From assembly GCF_008124625.1 (NCBI RefSeq), contig NZ_VNHM01000008.1, positions 62,001 through 126,000 of the forward strand: a DNA stretch of 64,000 bases. Reading direction: 5' to 3'. This DNA comes from Desulfallas thermosapovorans DSM 6562 (lineage in GTDB: Bacteria; Bacillota; Desulfotomaculia; Desulfotomaculales; Desulfallaceae). Under the pieces are notes generated by a model. That model ran no database searches, was not told where the DNA came from, and saw nothing but the letters and a program-made list of their open reading frames with translations. Below are positions 8,199 to 16,155 of this stretch, piece after piece (position 1 is the stretch's first letter; each line of letters starts with the position of its first letter). The translations under genes were made by a program, and so were the position numbers.

Positions 8199-9309
8199 TA
8201 ACAGAAGGAATGATTATACAAAATTAAAAGGGAAAGTATTTTTTCAAATGCTTCTGATTACAGTTGCCACCGCTGTGACTGTTTATCTATTGCGCTATAT
8301 CCTGCGTGGCCAGATCGGAGATCGTACCGTTCTATTTTTAGTCAACGCTTTTCATTTTAATTATTCGGAAGCACTGACAATCTATCAGTTGGTGATTCGC
8401 AACAATATTGACATGATCATTTTCATTGTAATCCTAATATTTTTAGTTATCCTTTTTCGATTTTCAATTTCTTGGTTCACAAAATATTTTGATGAAGTAA
8501 GTAGCGGAATGGATAAACTTGTTGAGGATTCCGATAATGAAATTATATTATCACCGGAATTGGATTTTATGGAAAAAAAGCTTAATCAGATAAAAAACAA
8601 CCTGGAAAAACAAAAGAAAGCTGCACTTGATGCCGAACAGCGCAAAAATGATTTGGTAGTTTACCTGGCCCATGATATAAAGACACCTTTGACCTCTGTT
8701 ATTGGATACTTAAGTCTGCTGGACGAAGCGCCTGATATGCCTCCTGAACAGAAGGCAAAATATGTGGGTATTACCCTGGAAAAAGCTTATCGATTAGAGC
8801 AGCTTATCAATGAGTTTTTTGAAATCACTAGATTTAATCTTCAAACCATTGTTTTAAATAAAGAAAAAATCAATTTACTGTTCATGCTTCAGCAGATGGC
8901 AGATGAATTCTATCCAATGCTGGCTCCACAGAAAAAGCAGGTGTCCGTCAATGTGCCTGACGGCCTCACTCTGCGGGGAGATGCCGACAAACTGGCCCGG
9001 GTGTTCAATAACATTCTAAAAAATGCGCTTGCCTATAGCTATGAAAACAGCGTCATTGACATTTCTGCCACTCAGCAGGATAAAAATATTGTTATAACTT
9101 TTACTAATCAGGGAAACCCAATCCCGCAGACAAAGCTGGATACAATTTTTGAAAAATTTTACCGATTAGATTCTGCACGTTCTACAAACACCGGTGGAGC
9201 AGGGCTAGGTTTGGCAATCGCCCAAGAAATTGTCAAGGCTCACGACGGTACAATATCTGTGGAAAGCAATCCAGAGAATACTACATTTACAGTAAAGCTT
9301 CCGCTATAA
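8176..9309 (+). CDS. vanS: VanS-type membrane sensor histidine kinase
   Basis: 377 residues from TTG 8176. This start gives MAIKLK..RRNDYTKLKGK, which parallels the start of VanS(A). Two membrane helices (about 22-42 and 79-97) flank a short extracellular loop, as in VanA/VanB-type VanS with its small sensor. Then come a HAMP-like linker, the H-box YLAHDIKTPLTSVIGYLSLLDE with His166, an N-box FNNILKNAL and G-box GGAGLGLAIAQE. In known systems VanS senses glycopeptides or their effect and phosphorylates VanR. The inducing signal here is unknown. It shares an operon with vanR and ends two bases before the vanY operator. Confidence 0.9.
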   Translation: MAIKLKSNNRRNDYTKLKGKVFFQMLLITVATAVTVYLLRYILRGQIGDRTVLFLVNAFHFNYSEALTIYQLVIRNNIDMIIFIVILIFLVILFRFSISWFTKYFDEVSSGMDKLVEDSDNEIILSPELDFMEKKLNQIKNNLEKQKKAALDAEQRKNDLVVYLAHDIKTPLTSVIGYLSLLDEAPDMPPEQKAKYVGITLEKAYRLEQLINEFFEITRFNLQTIVLNKEKINLLFMLQQMADEFYPMLAPQKKQVSVNVPDGLTLRGDADKLARVFNNILKNALAYSYENSVIDISATQQDKNIVITFTNQGNPIPQTKLDTIFEKFYRLDSARSTNTGGAGLGLAIAQEIVKAHDGTISVESNPENTTFTVKLPL

Positions 9310-9311
9310 GA

Positions 9312-9370
9312 AAATCTTAAGATTTTCATAAGATGAAATTCCAACATAGCTCCTTGTTCTGTGGTTTAAT
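9312..9370 (+). promoter_or_regulatory. Putative VanR operator and vanY promoter
   Basis: AAATCTTAAGATTTTCATAAG running into ATGAAA (9312-9338) repeats the operator seen at 7402, with half-sites CTTAAGATTTT and CATAAGATGAA exactly 11 bp apart. A TTTAAT -10 element at 9365-9370 lies at nearly the same distance as in the vanR promoter. Confidence 0.6.
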
Positions 9371-9403
9371 AATGTCAGTACAGAATGAGGAGTTGTTTTA
9401 TTT

Positions 9404-10474
9404 ATGGTACGAAGGGTAAGAAAGAAAAAGACAGGCATACGCAGATTTGTAGCACTTCTTTTGATGTTTGGAATTGCCGCTTTTGTTTATAAATCCATCG
9501 TTATTCCAGGATACCAACATATATTTGAGAATGAATATGACAATAAAACCTCGTCATATTCTTCTTTAAAGATAACACCCGATTCTTTTGAAGATGGAAC
9601 AGCACCGGTTCCCCCGGGCGGCAGGCATCTGTTCAGCCTGAGCGCCATTGCCAAGCAAGGCCCAGGCCGGGAACTCGATCCTTACGTTTCCATATCTCCC
9701 GATAAGCTGAACAGTCCCAATGTGATTTTGGTCCGGTTAAAAGATCATGCCATCTTGATGCAAAAAAACAGCGAAGAAAAAATCTATCCTGCTTCTTTGA
9801 CCAAGATGATGACAGCCATTGTTGCGATAGAAAAATTACCTGATCTGAAGGAAGAAATCAAACTTACCAATGCTATGTTTCAGGGGCTGTACCAAGCAGA
9901 TGCATCAATGGCCGGTTTCCAGCCGGGTGAGCAGGTCAGGGCAATCGACCTGTTATACGGAGTAATGCTTCCAAGCGGCGCGGAGTGCTGTATTGCACTT
10001 GCTGACCGGATTGCGGGTTCAGAACAGAATTTTGTAAAAATAATGAATCAAAGGGCGGCGGATCTTGGTATGGACAATACCCATTTTGAAAATGCCACCG
10101 GGCTTCACAGTGACAACCACTATACAACAGTAAAAGATCTAGCTATTCTTCTAAGCTATGCTTTGCAAAATGATACTTTCAGGGAGATTTTTACCTCATC
10201 ACGCCATTCCACACCGCCAACGAATAATCATCCTGGCGGGATAACCTTTCACAGTACCATGTTTGAAGACCTCAACAAGCAAAACATTACCGGTGGGGAA
10301 ATCCTGGGAGGGAAAACTGGCTACACCAGTGAAGCGGGTCTATGTCTTGCGAGCCTCGCTCAAGTGGGTAAACAAGAATATATTCTGATTTCAGCCGGTG
10401 CCAAAGGAGATCCCCTTTCAGAACAGTATAATATTACTGATGCATTGGCTGTATACAACAGCTTAGGAAAATAA
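9404..10474 (+). CDS. vanY: D,D-carboxypeptidase of the penicillin-binding (VanY-D) type
   Basis: 356 residues. A single N-terminal membrane anchor (14-30) is followed by a peptidase S11 domain with catalytic S131-L-T-K134 in PASLTKMMTAIVAIE, an SGA motif at 191-193 in place of the usual SxN, and K304-T-G in GGKTGYTSEAG. These enzymes trim the terminal D-Ala from peptidoglycan pentapeptides outside the membrane. The sequence resembles the penicillin-sensitive VanY of vanD clusters rather than the zinc VanY of vanA. Its own VanR operator and the upstream vanRS support membership of a van regulon, but no vanH, ligase or vanX is present. Removing pentapeptide alone would give at most low-level glycopeptide tolerance. 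Confidence 0.85.
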   Translation: MVRRVRKKKTGIRRFVALLLMFGIAAFVYKSIVIPGYQHIFENEYDNKTSSYSSLKITPDSFEDGTAPVPPGGRHLFSLSAIAKQGPGRELDPYVSISPDKLNSPNVILVRLKDHAILMQKNSEEKIYPASLTKMMTAIVAIEKLPDLKEEIKLTNAMFQGLYQADASMAGFQPGEQVRAIDLLYGVMLPSGAECCIALADRIAGSEQNFVKIMNQRAADLGMDNTHFENATGLHSDNHYTTVKDLAILLSYALQNDTFREIFTSSRHSTPPTNNHPGGITFHSTMFEDLNKQNITGGEILGGKTGYTSEAGLCLASLAQVGKQEYILISAGAKGDPLSEQYNITDALAVYNSLGK

Positions 10475-10503
10475 TAAGGTCTTCATAAGAATTTATTAAT
10501 TTA

Positions 10504-10550
10504 TAAAAAATAAAAATTGCCTTATATGTGAGTGGCAACTTTTATTTTTT
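10504..10550. terminator. Bidirectional terminator after vanY
   Basis: AAAAAATAAAAATTGCC and GGCAACTTTTATTTTTT form a stem flanked by A- and T-runs. It can end both vanY and the convergent ABC operon. Confidence 0.75.
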
Positions 10551-10558
10551 GAAATAAT

Positions 10559-10586
10559 CTGGATGGGGTCGCAAGGCCCCGTCCAG
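10559..10586 (-). terminator. GC-rich hairpin after the ABC permease gene
   Basis: CTGGATGGGG and CCCCGTCCAG pair around an eight-base loop, eight bases beyond the stop codon of the minus-strand permease. There is no strong T tract directly behind it, so it may act as a 3' stabiliser together with the terminator at 10504. Confidence 0.5.
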
Positions 10587-10593
10587 CATGTAC

Positions 10594-11817
10594 CTATGCG
10601 CGGATCCATTTCCAGATTTCTTTAGGTGTCGCGTTTTTACCGTACATCAAGATGCCCGTTTTGAAAATCTTACCGGCCAGAATCATAAAGATCCAAATAC
10701 TTACCACTAGCACGGCAAGGGCGATGAAAATCTCGACCCACGGCCATTCTTCCAGTACCGACAAGCGTAATAGCAGTACACCCGGTGCCGTGAACGGAAT
10801 ATAGGTGGCAATTTGTGCGATCAGCCCGTTGGGGTTGCCAATTACCGGCCCGACCAAGACAAAGGGAAGGAATGGCAGCATTATAATCATGCCCTGGAAG
10901 TTGCTTGTTGATGTCATATCCGCCATTGTTGCACCGACCCCGACGAACATGGCTGAGTATAACAGGTAGCCCAGGATGGCGATGAAAACAAACAAAATAA
11001 TTTCGGGTACCAGTAAATACTCAATAACAGGGATATCCACTTTCCAGAGGGCTATAGCCAATGCAAAACCTAAAAAAACAACTGCCTGAATCATTCCCAG
11101 CATGAAGTAACCGATAATTTTCCCCTGCATCAATTCACCCGGCGTCAATGAAGACAGAATTATTTCGGCAACCTTGTCTTTCTTTTCCTGAGATGCACTT
11201 TGGAAAATATACATGCCTGAAATAATGATAGAAAGGAGTAGAATACCGGCAAATGCTCCCGGTACAATGCGATTTAGAGCCCCCGGGCCTGTTTTAGCAC
11301 CTGCGGCCAAATCTTTCGGTTTTGACTCTTTAAACTGGATCCCCCGGGAAATGGCGGCCAGTTCCTCATCAGAAAGGCCGATTTGTTTCATTTGCCAGGC
11401 TTTAATGGGAGTTTCCAGCACCTGAATCTGGTTCATAAAAGACCGGTCTATTTTATCACTGGTATAAACAGGTATTATGTGCTCATCGATTGCACGGTCA
11501 TCCAGAAAAATATAGGCGGTATTATCGCTGGATGCCAGTTCTTTCGATACTTCTTCTTCACTGATATCCGTTACATGCATTTCCCAGTTTAAATCATGGA
11601 TTTTAACAGTTTCTTGCAGAGTGTCAAATATGCCGATACTATCATGGACATAAACAATTGTCCTGTTGTCCTCTGTATTGCTGGAACCGCCCACAAAAGT
11701 GCCCAGCAGCATAAATAATAAAACAATGACGGGTGTTAGGAACATTCCGATGAGAAATGATTTATTTTTTATATTGCGTTTAAATTCCCATTTGGCGACT
11801 TTAAATGCATTGCGCAC
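10594..11817 (-). CDS. ABC-2 type exporter permease (NatB/YhaP-like)
   Basis: 407 residues. One N-terminal helix (about 22-42) is followed by a large extracytoplasmic domain (about 45-185), then five or six C-terminal helices from about residue 190, including GIFQSASQEKKDK-type cytoplasmic coupling. This is the ABC-2 permease layout of NatB and B. subtilis YhaP (similar length). The ATP-binding partner lies three bases upstream (11821-12735), so they are one operon. Substrates in this family include sodium, peptides and antibiotics; here it is unknown. Its location opposite the van genes suggests, but does not prove, an envelope-stress role. Confidence 0.85.
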   Translation of the reverse strand: MRNAFKVAKWEFKRNIKNKSFLIGMFLTPVIVLLFMLLGTFVGGSSNTEDNRTIVYVHDSIGIFDTLQETVKIHDLNWEMHVTDISEEEVSKELASSDNTAYIFLDDRAIDEHIIPVYTSDKIDRSFMNQIQVLETPIKAWQMKQIGLSDEELAAISRGIQFKESKPKDLAAGAKTGPGALNRIVPGAFAGILLLSIIISGMYIFQSASQEKKDKVAEIILSSLTPGELMQGKIIGYFMLGMIQAVVFLGFALAIALWKVDIPVIEYLLVPEIILFVFIAILGYLLYSAMFVGVGATMADMTSTSNFQGMIIMLPFLPFVLVGPVIGNPNGLIAQIATYIPFTAPGVLLLRLSVLEEWPWVEIFIALAVLVVSIWIFMILAGKIFKTGILMYGKNATPKEIWKWIRA

Positions 11818-11820
11818 CTG

Positions 11821-12735
11821 TCAGACCTTCTTTCTTTGAATGTTTTTATTGGTGGCGATATCGATGAAAATTTCATGCAGCGAAATGCGGTCAATGGACA
11901 ACTCGTTTATTTCCAGATGCTCCGGCAGGTGTTTTAACCAGTGGGCAACCTGAACATCCTTGGCAAGATACAGGATGGTGGTGCCTTCTTTTTGTTCCAC
12001 ACGCTGTACTTTTGGTAAGCCTTTTAGTTCTTGGTGATCATTATTACCGCGGATAGTGCATTTGAAATTTGCGTATTCCCGTTTTACATCTTCCATATTA
12101 CCGTAGATAACCTTTTGACCGTGGTGAATCAGGAACAGGCGGTCACATATCTCCTCCACCAGGTTCATCTGATGGGAAGATAATAAAATGGCGGTTCCGC
12201 CGGCCGCAAGGTTGCGTATTTCCTGTTTGAATAATTCCTGGGCCACAGGATCAAGCCCGGAAAAAGGTTCATCCAGTATCAATAGCTCCGGTTCGTGAAG
12301 AATCGAGGCAATAAACTGCACTTTTTGCCCCATACCCTTGGAAAGCACCTCAACCGTTGTATTTTCCTTTCCCTCCAGATCGAACTTTTTCAAATATGCA
12401 AGTACCCGGTCCTTTGCTTTGGGGAGCGGGTAATCCTTCAATTCCGCCAAATAAAGCAGGATATCCATGATTTTAACGTTTTTATATAGCCCGCGTTCCT
12501 CTGGAAGATAACCTATTTTATTGCGGGGGATATTCTTTCGGTTTATATATTTAACAGTACCGCAATCCGGGTACATAATGCCCATGATATTGCGGATGGT
12601 GGTCGATTTTCCTGCTCCGTTAGGGCCAAGTATGGCCATGATCTCGCCCTTTCTTACTTCAAAGGATATATCCTGGATTATGGGAATGTTTTTAAATGAT
12701 TTCCCCAGGTTTTCAACTTTAAGAATAGTTTCCAT
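11821..12735 (-). CDS. ABC exporter ATP-binding protein (NatA/YhaQ-like)
   Basis: 304 residues. Walker A GPNGAGKST (about 37-45), the signature region VEVLSKGMGQKVQFIAS (variant of LSGGQ, around 133), Walker B ELLILDEPFSGLDP (about 155) and the switch histidine in LLSSHQMN are all present. The C-terminal DUF4162-like extension (about 215-300) is typical of YhaQ/NatA exporters. ATG 12735 has AAGGAGATAAC eleven bases upstream. Its upstream region (12742-12841) has two TATAAT-like elements in this orientation and is duplicated near 7.2-7.36 kb. Confidence 0.92.
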   Translation of the reverse strand: METILKVENLGKSFKNIPIIQDISFEVRKGEIMAILGPNGAGKSTTIRNIMGIMYPDCGTVKYINRKNIPRNKIGYLPEERGLYKNVKIMDILLYLAELKDYPLPKAKDRVLAYLKKFDLEGKENTTVEVLSKGMGQKVQFIASILHEPELLILDEPFSGLDPVAQELFKQEIRNLAAGGTAILLSSHQMNLVEEICDRLFLIHHGQKVIYGNMEDVKREYANFKCTIRGNNDHQELKGLPKVQRVEQKEGTTILYLAKDVQVAHWLKHLPEHLEINELSIDRISLHEIFIDIATNKNIQRKKV

Positions 12736-12841
12736 TTTCTTGTTATCTCCTTATATGTCCAGTTTGCCGGGTGATAAAGGATATTATAACTTGATGGCCT
12801 ATTATACATAGACGAAAAAACAACATCTAAGGTTTCATCAT
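12727..12841 (-). repeat. Copy 2 of the 115-117 bp direct repeat (active ABC promoter)
   Basis: This copy carries the promoter, SD and first three codons of the ABC ATPase gene. It matches 7239-7355, about 5.4 kb to the left in the same orientation. Recombination between the copies would excise the vanRSY-ABC segment. Confidence 0.75.
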
Positions 12842-13004
12842 ACTAATGAATAGTTTCTGTTAACAATGGTATGAAAAGCTGTTCGCTGCTTCATATGAAC
12901 TCGTGAACTTGTTTTTTTAGTTTTCAGAGGATAGAATTGATTGTGGATTGGTAACCCGTTAATCAAGCTTATTTGAAATATAACGATAACAGTGGGGTGA
13001 CTAT

Positions 13005-13439
13005 ATGTCCAAAGAAATGGACTTTTACCAAAACTTGAGGGTTAAGATAAAGAAGTGGTTGGATAGTAAAAGCGGTGCCGATAACAAGTGGGCCGAGTAT
13101 ATCTTGCTGGCCCCCGATATTTTTCATTTGCTCTACAAATTAACCCTTGATAAGGATGTTTATGTGGCTGATAAGGCCAAACTTGCGGCGGCAATTGCCT
13201 ACTTTATCAGTCCGGTTGATTTAATTCCAGAGGCATTGTTAGGCCCCGCCGGGTACGTGGATGATTTGGCCCTGGCAGCCTACGTGTTAAATCGCATCAT
13301 AAACAATACAGATCCCGAGGTGGTAAGGCGAAACTGGGCCGGTGACGGGGACGTGCTGGAGGTTATTCAGTCCATTTTAAGGGTAGCCGATAAAATGGTG
13401 GGCAGCGGCCTGTGGAAGAAGCTCAAGGCCAGGATATAA
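13005..13439 (+). CDS. YkvA/DUF1232 family membrane-associated protein
   Basis: 144 residues with the DUF1232 core KLAAAIAYFISPVDLIPEALLGPAGYVDDLALAAYVLNRI (about residues 61-105). In this core the SPVDLIP motif sits at the start of a membrane-interacting helical hairpin. Function is unknown across the family. SD GTGGGGTGA precedes ATG 13005. Monocistronic: a terminator follows six bases after the stop. Confidence 0.85.
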   Translation: MSKEMDFYQNLRVKIKKWLDSKSGADNKWAEYILLAPDIFHLLYKLTLDKDVYVADKAKLAAAIAYFISPVDLIPEALLGPAGYVDDLALAAYVLNRIINNTDPEVVRRNWAGDGDVLEVIQSILRVADKMVGSGLWKKLKARI

Positions 13440-13445
13440 ACAATA

Positions 13446-13485
13446 AAGCCACAAGCATTGCGAGAGCAAGGCATTGTGGCTTTTG
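13446..13485. terminator. Bidirectional intrinsic terminator
   Basis: AAGCCACAA and TTGTGGCTTTT form the stem. It ends the YkvA-like gene on the plus strand and can end the small minus-strand gene at 13520-13609. Confidence 0.8.
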
Positions 13486-13519
13486 TCTTGAAAACCGGGT
13501 ATGGTCACCGGATGAATTG

Positions 13520-13609
13520 TCAATTATATTTCCAGGAGGTATTAATCTTTTTTAATAGCAACGGGACACCAAACGCACCCATTAGTACCATGACTACGGC
13601 AGTCAACAT
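13520..13609 (-). CDS. 29-residue hydrophobic membrane peptide
   Basis: On the minus strand ATG 13609 is preceded by AAAGGAG at a nine-base spacing and runs to TGA, giving 29 residues. An uninterrupted hydrophobic stretch (about 2-19, with VVMVLMGAFGVPLLL) is followed by Lys-Lys and a short polar tail, a one-helix membrane peptide with a positive-inside end. It is too short for ordinary gene calling. The SD quality and the terminator 34 bp downstream argue that it is expressed. Family not recognised. The rest of 13610-13818 shows nothing clear. Confidence 0.5.
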   Translation of the reverse strand: MLTAVVMVLMGAFGVPLLLKKINTSWKYN

Positions 13610-13818
13610 ATTACCAGCTCCTTTAGAATTTAAAACATGGCGGTTGCGCACGTTACTTTTTCGTTTGGTATCGAAATGTCATTGTTCATTTGGTTTAAAA
13701 ACATTGATTATTTTAGGAAATTTCCCTTTTGATTAATAAGACGGTTTTTTAGGGTGATAAGTTCCATACAATTTATTAAAAAATTACTAAAAAACTATGT
13801 AAAAGATCTGCTGTAATT

Positions 13819-13856
13819 AAAAACGGGAGACTGCCTTTTAACTGTCTCCCGTTTTC
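13819..13856. terminator. Intrinsic terminator of the stalk-domain protein gene
   Basis: AAAACGGGAGAC and GTCTCCCGTTTT pair perfectly around a 12-base loop, directly after the minus-strand gene 13862-14755. Confidence 0.85.
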
Positions 13857-13861
13857 AGCTG

Positions 13862-14755
13862 CTATTCAAAAACTCTAATACGTTCCGCCCCACCCTGCAC
13901 GGGGTAGATTGTTAACACAGGACCACCAAAGTATGCTTCCACGTAAATACCTTCTTTTAAGTGATCTAAGGTAAGAAGCTCATCAGTATCACCTTTATAA
14001 ATTTTAGTATTGCTTGTAATCATAACATTTGCTTTATCATAATGGGTTTCCGCCTTGGATTCGTTTTCCACAAATATGCCCGTTATTTCTTTATCATCGT
14101 TTACAATCAGTTTGGTGATTTTACCGGTGATATCAACCTTTTCCAGTGCAGATACATACCATTTGCCTTCTTGTTTTTTAACGGTAACATACTCTTCCAT
14201 TACATATTTCTTTTGGGTGGAATCGGTATAAGTGAAAGCCACTTTATACTTGATGGAATCGTTGTCAATCTTGCTTTTTTCCGTGATATCATATTTTTCC
14301 ACCCAGGGACTAGATGTGCCTGTGACCCAGTTGTTTTCCTCAAACTGCTGGTACCATTCCTTTTTCAGTTCCGGTGTCATAACTGCATACTGCAGCGCAC
14401 CGTTTCTTGTTTTAACCCCTTCGGCCCATGTCCGGGCAGCTGATACAGCTTCACTGGGCACCAGCGCACTCTCCAAGCCGTTCACACGCATGTCCGTTTT
14501 ATCTGGCTCTTGCGATTGGGTAGTGTTAATGTGAACGGTTTTGTTGCCGGCGTCCCAAATTACCTCTGCGCCGAACTTCTCTGCAATAACCCCGAGGGGA
14601 ACCATTACCCGCCCGTTTGCAATGGCCGGTGCCACGTCGGATTCCAATTCATTGCCGTTAAACACAATTTTAATTGGCGAAAGAGCATAGGCGGATGCCG
14701 CTAAAACCAGTGAAAGCACCAGTACGGTAGCAATGGTGAAAACTTTCTTTTTCAT
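13862..14755 (-). CDS. Secreted copper-amine-oxidase N-domain (stalk) protein
   Basis: 297 residues with a signal peptide (MKKKVFTIATVLVLSLVLAASAYA). Residues about 27-75 contain the PF07833 stalk domain signature (IVFNGNELESDVAPAIANGRVMVPLGVIAEKFGAEVIWDAGNKTVHI), common in extracellular proteins of Clostridia. The middle looks like an NTF2/SnoaL-like fold (about 100-215, DVITEKSKIDNDSIKYKVAFTYTD) and the C-terminus a short beta domain. Likely cell-surface; function unknown. SD AAGGGTGG precedes ATG 14755. Confidence 0.8.
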   Translation of the reverse strand: MKKKVFTIATVLVLSLVLAASAYALSPIKIVFNGNELESDVAPAIANGRVMVPLGVIAEKFGAEVIWDAGNKTVHINTTQSQEPDKTDMRVNGLESALVPSEAVSAARTWAEGVKTRNGALQYAVMTPELKKEWYQQFEENNWVTGTSSPWVEKYDITEKSKIDNDSIKYKVAFTYTDSTQKKYVMEEYVTVKKQEGKWYVSALEKVDITGKITKLIVNDDKEITGIFVENESKAETHYDKANVMITSNTKIYKGDTDELLTLDHLKEGIYVEAYFGGPVLTIYPVQGGAERIRVFE

Positions 14756-14939
14756 TTATACCACCCTTATACATGAAAATTGATACATGAAAATTGGCGC
14801 GCCTTTAATTCACATAGACGAATAATTTTATAAAATGTTCCACTCAAATCCAATTGGTACAGGTGCCCCATTTGAGAACATTAAAATCCGTTGCTATTTT
14901 AACAAGTATAATTATAGGTACAGGTTTGTTAACTTTTAC

Positions 14940-14968
14940 TTGACATGTGTAAAGTGATTGTTTATAAT
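14940..14968 (+). promoter_or_regulatory. Consensus sigma-A promoter of the XRE regulator
   Basis: TTGACA (14940-14945), exactly 17 bases, then TATAAT (14963-14968): a perfect housekeeping promoter 54 bases before the regulator start. It may also read into the hydrogenase genes that follow. Confidence 0.85.
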
Positions 14969-15021
14969 TTTCGTATAATAGAAATGTTGTAATTTTTGCT
15001 TAATTTTTAAGGGGGATTGGT

Positions 15022-15576
15022 ATGGCGACATTGGGAGAACGAATTAAGCAATTACGCCAAAACAAAAACCTTAGTGTAAGGCAGTTGGCCAAGGAGGTTG
15101 GGGTCACAGCCAGTTTTATTTACCAATTGGAACAAGATAAAGTTTCGCCATCCTTTTCGACCTTAAAAAGTATTGCCGGCGCATTAAACACCAATATGAG
15201 CTTGCTTATTGAGGAGGAATTGCCGGAAGAGTGGGTTATTATCAAAAAAGATAAACGCAGGAAAGTTAAGACTGAAAGCAGTTTAATGGTTCTGGAATTG
15301 TTTTCTTTTTTGGGCACCAGGAATAAAAAAATGCAGCCCCTGATGTTTACCCTGGAGCCCGGTGCTGTGGATGTAAAGGTTCCGTTGTTTTCAGGAGAGC
15401 ATGAGGATTTTATCTACTTAATGCAGGGCGAGGTGACCATAGCTACCACCAACGCCAAATACAGTTTAAAGGAGGGGGATGCAGCCTACATTATGTTTGA
15501 GGATCTGGTTGAGATAACCAATACCGGCCGGGAAAAGGCCAGCGGTTTGTGGGTTATCTGCCCCCCGGGAATTTAA
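15022..15576 (+). CDS. XRE-family regulator with C-terminal cupin domain
   Basis: 184 residues. The helix-turn-helix lies at about 6-60 (LGERIKQLRQNKNLSVRQLAKEVGVTASFIYQLEQDKVSPSFSTLKSIAGAL). The C-terminal cupin (about 105-180) has the G-E-H-E-D-F-I-Y and GDAAYIMFED strands that usually bind a small effector. Such PuuR/SinR-like proteins regulate local metabolic operons. It is 61 bp upstream of the hydrogenase operon with no terminator between, so co-transcription or control of hydABC is plausible but unproved. Confidence 0.88.
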   Translation: MATLGERIKQLRQNKNLSVRQLAKEVGVTASFIYQLEQDKVSPSFSTLKSIAGALNTNMSLLIEEELPEEWVIIKKDKRRKVKTESSLMVLELFSFLGTRNKKMQPLMFTLEPGAVDVKVPLFSGEHEDFIYLMQGEVTIATTNAKYSLKEGDAAYIMFEDLVEITNTGREKASGLWVICPPGI

Positions 15577-15637
15577 TTTTTTAGTGTTTCGGAAAGTTAA
15601 TTAATTCACAATTATCATTGGTTGGGGAGGTAAGATT

Positions 15638-16114
15638 ATGCAGCAAAGAAAGTTTCAAAGGTTGCAAAATATTATTGACAGTCACGAAGGAAAGGTTTCG
15701 CACCTTATTGCCATATTGCAGGAAGTTCAGGAAGAATACCGCTATTTGCCGGAAGAAGTGCTTACTTATATTGCCACCGCCATGGGGATACCGCCGGCGA
15801 CCGTTTATGGCGTAGCTACATTCTATGCTCAATTTTCCATGATACCCAAGGGCAAATATGTGATCAAAATTTGTGACGGTACAGCCTGTCATGTGCGGGG
15901 GGCGGAACCCATTAATTTTGCCTTGCGCAAGGAACTCAAGCTGACCGGTGATGAGCAAACAACCAAAGATTTACAGTTTACGGTTGAAACGGTATCCTGC
16001 CTGGGTGCCTGTGGTTTGGCACCGGTTGTTACCATTAATGAAAATGAGGTCCATGGCCAGATGACCCCCGAGGGAGTTTTGGAAGTTCTGAGAAAGTTCC
16101 AGAAAACGGAATGA
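15638..16114 (+). CDS. hydC: NuoE-like [2Fe-2S] subunit of NAD-linked [FeFe] hydrogenase
   Basis: 158 residues. After a helical bundle (LIAILQEVQEEYRYLPEEVLTYIATAMGIP), the thioredoxin-like [2Fe-2S] domain has ligands in CDGTACHVRGA and CLGACGLAP (about residues 86-135). This matches the HydC/HndA/NuoE subunit of trimeric hydrogenases that couple NADH and ferredoxin oxidation to H2 production. SD GGGGAGGT precedes ATG 15638. The operon continues with the NuoF-like and catalytic subunits. Confidence 0.93.
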   Translation: MQQRKFQRLQNIIDSHEGKVSHLIAILQEVQEEYRYLPEEVLTYIATAMGIPPATVYGVATFYAQFSMIPKGKYVIKICDGTACHVRGAEPINFALRKELKLTGDEQTTKDLQFTVETVSCLGACGLAPVVTINENEVHGQMTPEGVLEVLRKFQKTE

Positions 16115-16155
16115 AATTAAATAAAAACAGTTTGCAGTAAGGGAGTGGACCAAAA

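Noticed and set aside
13458-13736. 92-codon plus-strand ORF after the YkvA gene
   Set aside because: It begins inside the terminator hairpin, has no SD, and overlaps the better supported 29-aa minus-strand peptide.
14768-14795. Short tandem repeat (ACATGAAAATTG twice) upstream of the stalk-domain gene
   Set aside because: Two imperfect copies in an AT-rich spacer. Too short to support an operator without further copies.
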